Source of the DNA: Planomicrobium sp. Y74 | GTDB lineage: Bacteria; Bacillota; Bacilli; Bacillales_A; Planococcaceae | Assembly (NCBI RefSeq): GCF_003668635.1 | Contig: NZ_RCWH01000003.1 | Coordinates: forward strand, 62,001 to 126,000 | Direction of reading: 5' to 3' | DNA: 64,000 nt | In this document: positions 32,405-39,443 of the stretch, piece after piece | Numbering within the stretch: position 1 is the stretch's first letter | Layout: every line of letters begins with the position of its first letter | The notes under the pieces: generated by a model | Seen by the model: the letters and a program-made list of their open reading frames with translations, nothing else | What the model was told of the DNA's origin: nothing | Database searches by the model: none | Made by a program: the position numbers and the translations under genes

Positions 32405-32947
32405 ATGCAATATTTTATTGGCGTTGTTCCACCGGAAAGTGAACTGATGAAACTGAAGGAATTCCGGAACCAGTGGCCTGCGAACCGGATTGATGATTTG
32501 GTCGAACCGCATATTACACTGAAAGCGCAAGGCGGTCTCAGCGCTGATAAAAGCTGGCTGGAAAATATAAAAGAGGCGGCTGCTGGATTTCCGGCTTTCC
32601 CGGTTCAACTTGGGGAACCGCGCTTTTTCGGTGAAGATATTCTGTACCTGAGCATGGATTCACCAAAACTTCAAGAGTTACATGGAACTCTGGTAAAGGC
32701 GGCCGGCGCAACGCCTAAACAGATTGAGCAGTACTTTGAACTGAATCTTTTCGTGGCGCATCTGACATTAGCCAAGACGGCTTATGGCTTATCTCGCGAA
32801 GAACTGAAGGGAATGGCGGCAGCGGCAAGTGAAGAACTCGCGCCTTACCCGGCGTTTACGGTTGAGTCGATTCGGATTTACCGGAAGCCAGATGGGCAGC
32901 AGGGGTATGTGAAGTATATGGATGTTCCGTTGAAAAAGGATAGATGA
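32405..32947 (+). CDS. 2'-5' RNA ligase-like phosphoesterase (2H family)
   Basis: 180-aa protein of the 2H phosphoesterase superfamily, YjcG/YtlP-like. Both HxT motifs are present: EPHITLKA (about residues 38-45) and VAHLTLAK (about 118-125). Family members hydrolyse or ligate 2',5' or cyclic phosphate bonds in RNA or nucleotides. Cytosolic, single gene, ending in a bidirectional terminator. Confidence 0.88.
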   Translation: MQYFIGVVPPESELMKLKEFRNQWPANRIDDLVEPHITLKAQGGLSADKSWLENIKEAAAGFPAFPVQLGEPRFFGEDILYLSMDSPKLQELHGTLVKAAGATPKQIEQYFELNLFVAHLTLAKTAYGLSREELKGMAAAASEELAPYPAFTVESIRIYRKPDGQQGYVKYMDVPLKKDR

Positions 32948-32952
32948 TTAAC

Positions 32953-33006
32953 TAAAAAAGAGATGCTGTAGTGAGTAAAACACTCAACATAGCATCTCTT
33001 TTTTCA
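32953..33006. terminator. Bidirectional terminator
   Basis: AAAAAAGAGATGCT / AGCATCTCTTTTTT with an inner GTGAGT/ACTCAC stem. Confidence 0.9.
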
Positions 33007-33744
33007 CTCTTTCATCCCTCTCAAAAAATCGAACATTTCCTCCACATCATTCGACTTGAACAACATGCCTTTCGAGTCAAAAACGAGAACTGCCGGAAAC
33101 TGTTCAATGTCCAGTTCTTCTTTGAAATCCACCACGAAATCTTTATCGTATTCGTGCCAGGAAGCACCAACCTGTTTCCCGGTTTCTTCAAGTATATTAT
33201 TGGCCTCCTCGAATAGGGGCTCGGCCTCTTTCATCTCTTCAGGCATTCTTTCCCCATACTCATACATGACTACAATCCTTATTTCGTCGTTAGGCGCAAG
33301 AAGCTGATCATATTTTTCTTCGTAAGTCATATCCAATAAAATAATCTCTTCCGCATAGCCTTCAAAACTTTCTCCTCGAGGCGGGTTGATCTGCACTTTT
33401 TGCCCGAATTTGATATCGTCAAGAGAAGCTTCCGTACCATCTTCGTTTCTTACGATAGTATCGTCATCATAATGGGCAGCGTAGCCGATTCCTTCATCAG
33501 TTGTGACAGGTCCGTCATGCCGCTTCTCCCATTCTGAAATACCGACCCCGAGAATCTTATTTTCCTTATCAGGCGGTCCGGATGTACCGATCATTTTATC
33601 GTCTTCGTATTGAACGGCAGCAGACTGGTCAATTTCATCATCATAAACTGTTTCTTCAACAGTGTCTTTTGCACCACTGCCGCATGCGGAAAGGGTTAAT
33701 GCAATAAATAACAGTCCTCCTAAGTGCAATGATTTAAATTTCAT
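33004..33744 (-). CDS. Lipoprotein with C-terminal thioredoxin-like fold lacking Cys
   Basis: 246 aa; lipobox LTLSACG, Cys near residue 21. An acidic region is followed by a beta-rich domain (KILGVGISEW...FGQKVQINPP...GYAEEIILLDM) and a C-terminal thioredoxin-like half, ASWHEYDKDFVVDF...EQFPAVLVFDSKGM, in which no CxxC exists. So it is unlikely to be an oxidoreductase. RBS GAGAGGAG. Second of a two-gene minus operon after the 139-aa membrane gene. Function unknown. Confidence 0.7.
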   Translation of the reverse strand: MKFKSLHLGGLLFIALTLSACGSGAKDTVEETVYDDEIDQSAAVQYEDDKMIGTSGPPDKENKILGVGISEWEKRHDGPVTTDEGIGYAAHYDDDTIVRNEDGTEASLDDIKFGQKVQINPPRGESFEGYAEEIILLDMTYEEKYDQLLAPNDEIRIVVMYEYGERMPEEMKEAEPLFEEANNILEETGKQVGASWHEYDKDFVVDFKEELDIEQFPAVLVFDSKGMLFKSNDVEEMFDFLRGMKE

Positions 33745-33787
33745 CTTTTTTACTCCTCTCGAATGGACGCCGATTTTTAGAAATAGC

Positions 33788-34207
33788 TTAGCTGTTTAAA
33801 ATTTTATTTAAGCTCTTTCCCCCCTTGTTGGTTAACAAACCAATGACTCCAAGAAGTACCTGGATGGCACTTGCCAGGAACAAGAACACTAGAGGCAAAT
33901 ACCATTCTCCCATTAAAATAATAGGCAATTCAGCAGCCAGGAAAAGCCATGTGCCCAGTATGATAGAAAGCAAAAATACTTTATGGCTTTTCTTTAATAA
34001 GCCATAAATCCCGACTCCAGCATTGCCGATGCCGAATACGATAATCCCGAAGAGTGCCAGGCTGTTCCAGCTGCTGAAGGGCATAATGCCGATCCATTCA
34101 GGCGGGAAGTCAGCAAAAGCGCCTTTTCCAAGAAACATATAACTGCCCAGGAAAAATGCACTAAGCGATAAAAATAAACAATAAGAACTAACGAATTTTT
34201 TCAACAA
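33788..34207 (-). CDS. Membrane protein of unknown function (139 aa)
   Basis: Four hydrophobic segments, the first like a signal anchor. TTG start 34207 with GAGGAG 9 bases upstream. It lies 43 bases before the thioredoxin-like lipoprotein gene, same strand. Not recognised. Confidence 0.65.
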   Translation of the reverse strand: MLKKFVSSYCLFLSLSAFFLGSYMFLGKGAFADFPPEWIGIMPFSSWNSLALFGIIVFGIGNAGVGIYGLLKKSHKVFLLSIILGTWLFLAAELPIILMGEWYLPLVFLFLASAIQVLLGVIGLLTNKGGKSLNKILNS

Positions 34208-34287
34208 GATTCTTCACTCCTCTCGGTAAGTGAATCGGTTATCAAACCAGTAGACTGAAACTAAACAAAAACGTTTCATTCTTGAAC

Positions 34288-34323
34288 AAATGCCCTTCAA
34301 ATCTTTTGCTGATTCGAAGGGCG
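34288..34323 (-). terminator. Hairpin after the 73-aa membrane protein gene
   Basis: Minus strand GCCCTTCGAATC / GATTTGAAGGGC, 12 bp with one G-U, followed by ATTTGTT. Confidence 0.65.
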
Positions 34324-34367
34324 CTGCTGGTTAAAAGTCTCGCTGTCATAGCTGGATTGATGATTGT

Positions 34368-34589
34368 TTATTCGTCCGTTTTGTCATGGAAATTGCATTC
34401 GAACACTTTCAATTCAAAGCCGGACTTCACGACTTTCGGAAATCCGCCCTGGTCGTAGCATTGATCCGATGCAGATTTTACTTGCTGGTAGCTGAAATAG
34501 GACTGCGTTAAAAAGGTGGCGCTGGAAATCAGCAGGACTCCTGCGAAGAAAATGAATAATTTTTGCCATGCGTTCAAATTCTTTTTGAT
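34368..34589 (-). CDS. Small membrane-anchored protein, probable ATC start (73 aa)
   Basis: The in-frame ATG at 34631 has no RBS. AGGAG at 34602-34598 is followed after 8 bases by ATC AAA AAG, giving a natural N-terminus KKNLNAWQKLFIFFAGVLL; another ATC at 34592 precedes it. One membrane helix (about residues 9-28), then a short extracytoplasmic part with two Cys (DQCYDQGG, FECNFHD). Unknown function; a disulphide is possible. Confidence 0.58.
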   Translation of the reverse strand: MKKNLNAWQKLFIFFAGVLLISSATFLTQSYFSYQQVKSASDQCYDQGGFPKVVKSGFELKVFECNFHDKTDE

Positions 34590-34775
34590 GATGTTCACTC
34601 CTATCGATGGGTAATTCGGTTTTATTGCCATAAATTAAGGCTAACATAATATGGAAATTATGACAGCCGAATTCATAAAAAATTAGTGAAATCTGACAAA
34701 TTCATAAAAAAGTGAATCTTTTCCAGTAGTTCAAACGTCTAAAAGGTATAGGAAAAATGCAGAAGGGGTTTTTGT

Positions 34776-35690
34776 ATGCTTAAAAAGATTGTACTGGCAG
34801 GTGGGACCGGTTTTATCGGACAATATTTAGAGCGCACATATACAAATCAGGGCTATATTGTACATATTATTTCGAGGCAGCCGGGACAGATTTCGTGGGA
34901 CGACGAGGCGGCGATGATCGTGGCCTTGGAGAATGCAGGGATGGTTATAAACCTGGCGGGTAAATCGGTGAATTGCCGATATAACGAAAAGAACAAGCGG
35001 GAAATTTATGAGTCACGGACGCGGACAACGGAGGCGCTCGGCAAGGCAATCGAGAAATGCCAGAACCCGCCTAAGCTCTGGATCAATTCCAGCACGGCAA
35101 CGATTTACCGCCATGCGGAAGACCGGCCGATGACGGAATCGACCGGTGAACTCGGGACTGGGTTCTCGGTTGATGTGGGCAAGGCATGGGAAGATGTCTT
35201 CTTCCGTTTCAAATTGCAGGAAACACGGCAAATCGCATTGCGGCTTGCTATTGTACTCGGAGCGGATGGAGGCGTGATGAACCCTTACATCAATATGGTC
35301 CGCTACGGCCTCGGCGGCAAGCAGGGCGAAGGCAAGCAGATGTTCAGCTGGGTCCATATTGAAGACGTTTACCGCATCATTGAATTTCTGAAGCAGCGAA
35401 AAGATTTGAACGGCATCTTCAATGCTTCCTCACCAAACCCGGTAACCAATAAAGAATTGATGGAGCAGATGCGAAAAGTGATGGGACGCCGCAGAGGTTT
35501 GCCGGCACCCGAATGGATGCTGGAAATGGGCGCGGTTTTTATTGGCACCGAAACAGAACTGATTCTGAAAAGCCGTTGGGTGTTGCCGGAGCGGCTTGAA
35601 AAAGCTGGCTTCCATTTTAAATATGACCGCCTGGATCGTGCGTTGTGGCAAATCCTTCAAGAACAAAAGCAAGAACAAGAACAGTTCTAA
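34776..35690 (+). CDS. TIGR01777 family NAD(P)-dependent epimerase/oxidoreductase
   Basis: Extended-SDR protein, 304 aa, of the TIGR01777/YfhF group. N-terminal GGTGFIG (about residues 9-15), VINLAGKSVNCRY, and the family-typical RLAIVLG and FSWVHIEDV. These proteins are related to nucleoside-sugar epimerases and, in some lineages, to cell division inhibitors; activity unknown. Single gene with terminator. Confidence 0.9.
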   Translation: MLKKIVLAGGTGFIGQYLERTYTNQGYIVHIISRQPGQISWDDEAAMIVALENAGMVINLAGKSVNCRYNEKNKREIYESRTRTTEALGKAIEKCQNPPKLWINSSTATIYRHAEDRPMTESTGELGTGFSVDVGKAWEDVFFRFKLQETRQIALRLAIVLGADGGVMNPYINMVRYGLGGKQGEGKQMFSWVHIEDVYRIIEFLKQRKDLNGIFNASSPNPVTNKELMEQMRKVMGRRRGLPAPEWMLEMGAVFIGTETELILKSRWVLPERLEKAGFHFKYDRLDRALWQILQEQKQEQEQF

Positions 35691-35723
35691 ACGCTGTTCC
35701 GCTTTATTGCGGAGCAGTTTTTT
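35691..35723 (+). terminator. Terminator after the TIGR01777 gene
   Basis: CTGTTCCGC / GCGGAGCAG with TTTTTT. Confidence 0.85.
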
Positions 35724-35799
35724 GATTTATATAGAAGAGAATTTACATGTGATAGAGGAAATCTGTGAGATTTGGGGAATATACTAACAACGGATTAAT

Positions 35800-36010
35800 A
35801 CGTGGATTCCGGTGCCGAGACTCCAGCGACCAAACTCTTCTGGTCATAAGCCGGTCCAGCTGTTATGGGAAAAGGCTGCTCCTGTCTCTGCATCGCTCCG
35901 CTAGCTTCGAGACATGAAAGGGCGTTGCATCGCTGCGCTGCTTCGTCGCAAAGAGATCGGCCCATAAGCCTCGGGCCATCTCTTCACTGTCGCTTTTCGA
36001 GATATAAATT
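35800..36010. repeat. Dispersed GC-rich repeat containing a 29-bp inverted-repeat copy
   Basis: Non-coding, GC-rich stretch with many short palindromes (GCATCGCTGCGCTGC, GGCCCATAAGCCTCGGGCC). Bases 35926-35954 recur exactly, inverted, at 37324-37352, on the other side of the DUF4085 and sigma-like genes. Confidence 0.7.
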
Positions 36011-36067
36011 TATTTCTCAAACAAGACCGAGTATAATCTTCTAAAAGAAGAGTTTAGGGGGAAGACG

Positions 36068-36724
36068 ATGAAATACTTTACAAAAGATTGGTATGACGAG
36101 ATGCAAGTGTCCGGTTTTCTGACCTTCCCTGAAACCGAAGAACAATGGGAAGAAGATCAGGCGGGCTACCGCGAGCAAGGCATCGATCCAGCGGAAGTGC
36201 ATCGCCGTGAGTTGGAAGACAAGAAAGAAAATCTTTTGAAGTTTTTGCCTGAATCCTTTCATCCATATATTTATGATGGCACGATCAATTCCAGATATCC
36301 GACGCCGGAGCTTCTCGAAATGGCGGGTAAATGGGAAGCGGATTACGAAGCCCGTTTTGACGCGCTGCTCGATGATTACAGCCGCCATTATGAATCCATA
36401 AAGGAATCTTTGCCGCCTGGCGCGATTCAGCTGACGGAGAAAAGCCTGCATGACTGTGTCGTGAAAAGAGTTGACCGTCCATCCGATGATGAGCTCGTTC
36501 TTCTCATCGATTGCAGCAGCGGTTTCCATTATTTCAAGGATGTCGAAGTGAAGTTCACCGAGGTTAGCGACTCCCTGATTCCAGAAGATATCACCGGCGC
36601 ATGGTGGTTGTATAATGAGATTTACCTGAGCGGCGATTGTGTTGAATTGCACGTGCTGTTTGATACGCCGATAACAGAAGTGACGATTATCTGTAAAGAT
36701 ATTCAAATTGAGGAATTGGAATAA
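36068..36724 (+). CDS. DUF4085 family protein
   Basis: 218-aa soluble acidic protein beginning MKYFTKDWYDEMQ, with LPESFHPYIYDGTINSRYPTPE and a beta-rich C-terminal half (LVLLIDCSSGFHYFKDVEVKF), the DUF4085 pattern. RBS AGGGGGAAG. No known function. It lies inside the interval bounded by the 29-bp inverted repeat. Confidence 0.85.
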   Translation: MKYFTKDWYDEMQVSGFLTFPETEEQWEEDQAGYREQGIDPAEVHRRELEDKKENLLKFLPESFHPYIYDGTINSRYPTPELLEMAGKWEADYEARFDALLDDYSRHYESIKESLPPGAIQLTEKSLHDCVVKRVDRPSDDELVLLIDCSSGFHYFKDVEVKFTEVSDSLIPEDITGAWWLYNEIYLSGDCVELHVLFDTPITEVTIICKDIQIEELE

Positions 36725-36911
36725 AACCATTTTTTCTTTTTGAATCCTTTTGTTAATAAATTCCTTATAATAAGCCGTTAGAACCTATAAAGTATACAAA
36801 ATACACGAAATCCATCTTTTTTAAATTATAATTGCAAAAATCACATCTTTTATTTCAACTGGGAGTTTAGCCTTAGATTAGGCGGGTAGTTTGAGATAGA
36901 GGGGTGACGAG

Positions 36912-37217
36912 ATGCGAGCAGATGAACGGTTGATCAAAGCATTATTGCAGCGGGATAAAAAGGCGTTTGAAGAGCTCTATGACCGTTATCATTTATTGCT
37001 GTGGAAGATTGCCTCTGAAACCGAAACCGATCATCGCATTTGCGAACAGCTCGTCACACAGGTATTCAAACAAGTATGGCAAAAACCGCATGAATTCATG
37101 GGCGAAAAAAGATTAACATTGCTGTTGATCGAATGCTGCCGTGAAAAGATGAAGGAGCGTCCCAGGCCGGAACCGGTTTGCCGAAATTCAATAGAACCAC
37201 AAGTATGCTGCGGATAG
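36912..37217 (+). CDS. Sigma-70 region-2-like protein lacking region 4
   Basis: 101 aa. Residues 6-65 resemble ECF sigma region 2 (LIKALLQRDKKAFEELYDRYHLLLWKIA ... LVTQVFKQVWQKP). The frame then ends after a Cys/Pro-rich tail, with no region 4 and no sign of it downstream. The stop codon lies in a terminator, so the short form looks settled rather than freshly broken. It could be a relic or a protein binding core polymerase. Confidence 0.65.
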   Translation: MRADERLIKALLQRDKKAFEELYDRYHLLLWKIASETETDHRICEQLVTQVFKQVWQKPHEFMGEKRLTLLLIECCREKMKERPRPEPVCRNSIEPQVCCG

Positions 37218-37234
37218 GAATCCGCAGCTTTTTT
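37207..37234 (+). terminator. Terminator overlapping the sigma-like stop codon
   Basis: GCTGCGGAT / ATCCGCAGC with a short loop containing the stop, then TTTTTT. Confidence 0.92.
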
Positions 37235-37259
37235 GTTGTTATATAAGTTGAACTCATAA

Positions 37260-37595
37260 ACCTCTAGTAGTCGATATTCCGCAAAACAGCTCCGAAGACT
37301 TGAACGAAGCTTGCGAGGTCAAGTCTTTGCGACGAAGCAGCGCAGCGATGCAGGAGCACGTATTTTTACCCATGTCGCCTAGGAGTCTTCACTGTTTTGC
37401 TCCATATCGAGAAGTGGATCTCAGCGAAGGAGCGCCTCCGGACGGAGCGGAGCAATAAGACGAGTGTCCTTCTCGGCTTATTGTGTGAGCAAAGGTGCGC
37501 CATACGGAGATGGCCCACCTTTGCGACGAGCTTTGCGCAGGAGCATAATCTCTGCCCTGTCCAAAGCGACGAAGCGGCATATTTACAGTGATTCT
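37260..37595. repeat. Dispersed GC-rich repeat, inverted partner of 35800-36010
   Basis: Non-coding. TCTTTGCGACGAAGCAGCGC at 37324 begins the 29-bp inverted copy. GTCTTTGCGACGAAGC and CACCTTTGCGACGAGC are internal repeats, and several short palindromes fill the rest. Looks like a decayed mobile or hairpin-rich element, but no open frame of note exists in it. Confidence 0.65.
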
Positions 37596-37613
37596 TTAGT
37601 TTAACTAATATAG

Positions 37614-38246
37614 TTAACGAACAATAAACCAATAAACACAGACAATCCCCAGGTCACCGAGTCCGTGGCCGATGATGGTGGCGGTGATTGAACCAGTGCG
37701 TTCCCGGATATAACCCCAGAACAATCCGGCAATCAGCACAGGAATGACAGCAACAAGCGTATAGGCAACTTCGAAAAGCTGCATGACCGTCAGCACGTGG
37801 TACAGCGTATAAAAGGCGACAGTCACGGTAATGGCAGTCGCCGCGCTTCCTTTTTTACGGATTTTCTCGAACATATAGCCACGCCAATAGACTTCTTCGA
37901 GGACCGGATTGAGCAGAAGCAGCACTAGCACCAGCCAGATTTCACCCGGTCCGATAAAGCCCCAGTAGACGAGCAGTTCCCGCAACGATTTCACATCCAG
38001 CAAATATTCATGCAGCCAAATCATCCCGCCGAATATGAACACGAAGAAAACAACACCGCTTACAATCCCCAGCAGGAAACCTTGCTTCGATAATTGCATG
38101 CGCTCTTTCGGAAACGCCCTGCCGAGCAGTGGCGCCCCGAGCAGCCAGCCGTAGAACAGCAAAAAAGTCGCCGCAACGTTTTCTATTACATACAGACCGA
38201 TGTACATCATAATCGTCGGGCCAATCAGCAATAAAATCATTTTCAT
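37614..38246 (-). CDS. CPBP-family intramembrane glutamic endopeptidase
   Basis: Membrane protease of the CAAX/Abi family, 210 aa, about six helices. Catalytic motifs: E117-E118-xxx-R122 in LEEVYWRG, FYTLYH (H150) and GHGLGD near residue 195. In bacteria these process bacteriocins, toxins or membrane proteins; substrate unknown. It overlaps the upstream alpha/beta hydrolase gene by 4 bp, so the two form an operon. Confidence 0.92.
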   Translation of the reverse strand: MKMILLLIGPTIMMYIGLYVIENVAATFLLFYGWLLGAPLLGRAFPKERMQLSKQGFLLGIVSGVVFFVFIFGGMIWLHEYLLDVKSLRELLVYWGFIGPGEIWLVLVLLLLNPVLEEVYWRGYMFEKIRKKGSAATAITVTVAFYTLYHVLTVMQLFEVAYTLVAVIPVLIAGLFWGYIRERTGSITATIIGHGLGDLGIVCVYWFIVR

Positions 38247-39049
38247 CGCACTCTCTCCGAATCATCTGCCTTGTATTTTGCTGCAATCGGCTGTAAAAAG
38301 CCGTTGACCGCAGCGTTGAATTTCCTGAATGAGCGCGGCGGCACCTGATGGTCACCGTCTTCAATGAATACAACTTGTGTCTGCGGCACCGCTTTCTGGA
38401 ACGGAATCCGGTAATGATGCATCGGTTTTTCAAGCGTTCCATAAACAAGCAGAATCGGCATCTTCAGCCGGTGCAATGAGTGCGTCGACACATAATCTAA
38501 TCCGGTCCGGCAGAACTCATACGAGCGCTGCGGATCCGACTTCCGCGCAAGTCCGTAGATTTTCCCTTCGTCTTCGGGATAGTATTTATTGAGTTTCGCC
38601 TGCAGTTTAGCAGCAACAGGCACCATCCGGAGTTTCGACAAATACATCACCGTCTTGATAAAGAATTTTGGCGAAAAATTATTCAGCTCGGAATAGCCAC
38701 CGGACAGGATGATGGCAATCGTCCGTTCCGGATAGTTAAAAGCGAATTCCTGGGCGACCAGTCCGCCGTGCGAATAGCCGCACAAGACCACTTTATCTAT
38801 GCCGATCCTGTCGAGCAATTTCCGGAGATGTTCCGCCAGCAACTCGATCGTCACCGGCACATCGCCCGTTGTGCTGTTGCCGTGGCCGGCCATATCGAAA
38901 AAAATGGTCTGGTATTCATCGGCCAGCGGTTCCTGATGCATAAAGACGTTATGCGCCATCACGAACGGATGGATGAAGACAATCGGCAATCCTTCACCTT
39001 TTATCTGGTAATAAAGCGTCAGCGAGTCATCAATTTTGGCATAGGGCAT
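38243..39049 (-). CDS. Alpha/beta hydrolase
   Basis: 268-aa soluble hydrolase. Nucleophile Ser93 in CGYSHGG, oxyanion segment FIHPFVMAH, acid Asp probably near LLVYGTLEKP, and His in EDGDHQVPPRS. AGGAGTGG precedes the ATG. It is translationally coupled to the CAAX protease. Esterase or lipase-type activity is possible; substrate unknown. Confidence 0.9.
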   Translation of the reverse strand: MPYAKIDDSLTLYYQIKGEGLPIVFIHPFVMAHNVFMHQEPLADEYQTIFFDMAGHGNSTTGDVPVTIELLAEHLRKLLDRIGIDKVVLCGYSHGGLVAQEFAFNYPERTIAIILSGGYSELNNFSPKFFIKTVMYLSKLRMVPVAAKLQAKLNKYYPEDEGKIYGLARKSDPQRSYEFCRTGLDYVSTHSLHRLKMPILLVYGTLEKPMHHYRIPFQKAVPQTQVVFIEDGDHQVPPRSFRKFNAAVNGFLQPIAAKYKADDSERVR

Positions 39050-39152
39050 AAACGGGATCCACTCCTAAATGAAAATACATGTCTAAGTGGAATACCCTTC
39101 AAGTGGGAGGGATAAAACTTGTGGTGAGGGAGATGTGTGAGGATATGGTGTC

Positions 39153-39232
39153 TACACGATATTAAAACGGCGCTATACGACAACAAAAGCAATCTATACG
39201 ACACCAAGTATCACTCATACGTCATCAAACCC
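39153..39232 (-). repeat. Family B 21-bp array, 4 units, inverted (B5)
   Basis: Plus-strand units TACACGAT (39153), TATACGAC (39174 and 39195) and CATACGTC (39216), i.e. GTCGTATA on the minus strand. It is a B array with no hairpin or A partner. The rest of 39050-39443 is AT-rich leader of the carboxypeptidase gene. Confidence 0.88.
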
Positions 39233-39443
39233 TCTCACATACCCCATCTCAATATCCAAGATATGATAATGGATACAGATGTATAAACTAATGCATATAA
39301 ATATAAGAACAATTGTTTAATTTAACCTATTAAAACAATACAATAATAATTCATTTGGACGATATATTAATGTATAAAATATGTATATTATTATAATTAG
39401 TTGATATTTATACAGTTTTTATTCAAACAAGGGAGAGTGGAAT

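Noticed and set aside
36041-36730. 229-aa minus-strand frame
   Set aside because: Antisense shadow of the DUF4085 gene.
35800-37595. Insertion sequence or transposase
   Set aside because: The GC-rich repeats and 29-bp inverted repeat lack any transposase frame and I see no target duplication.
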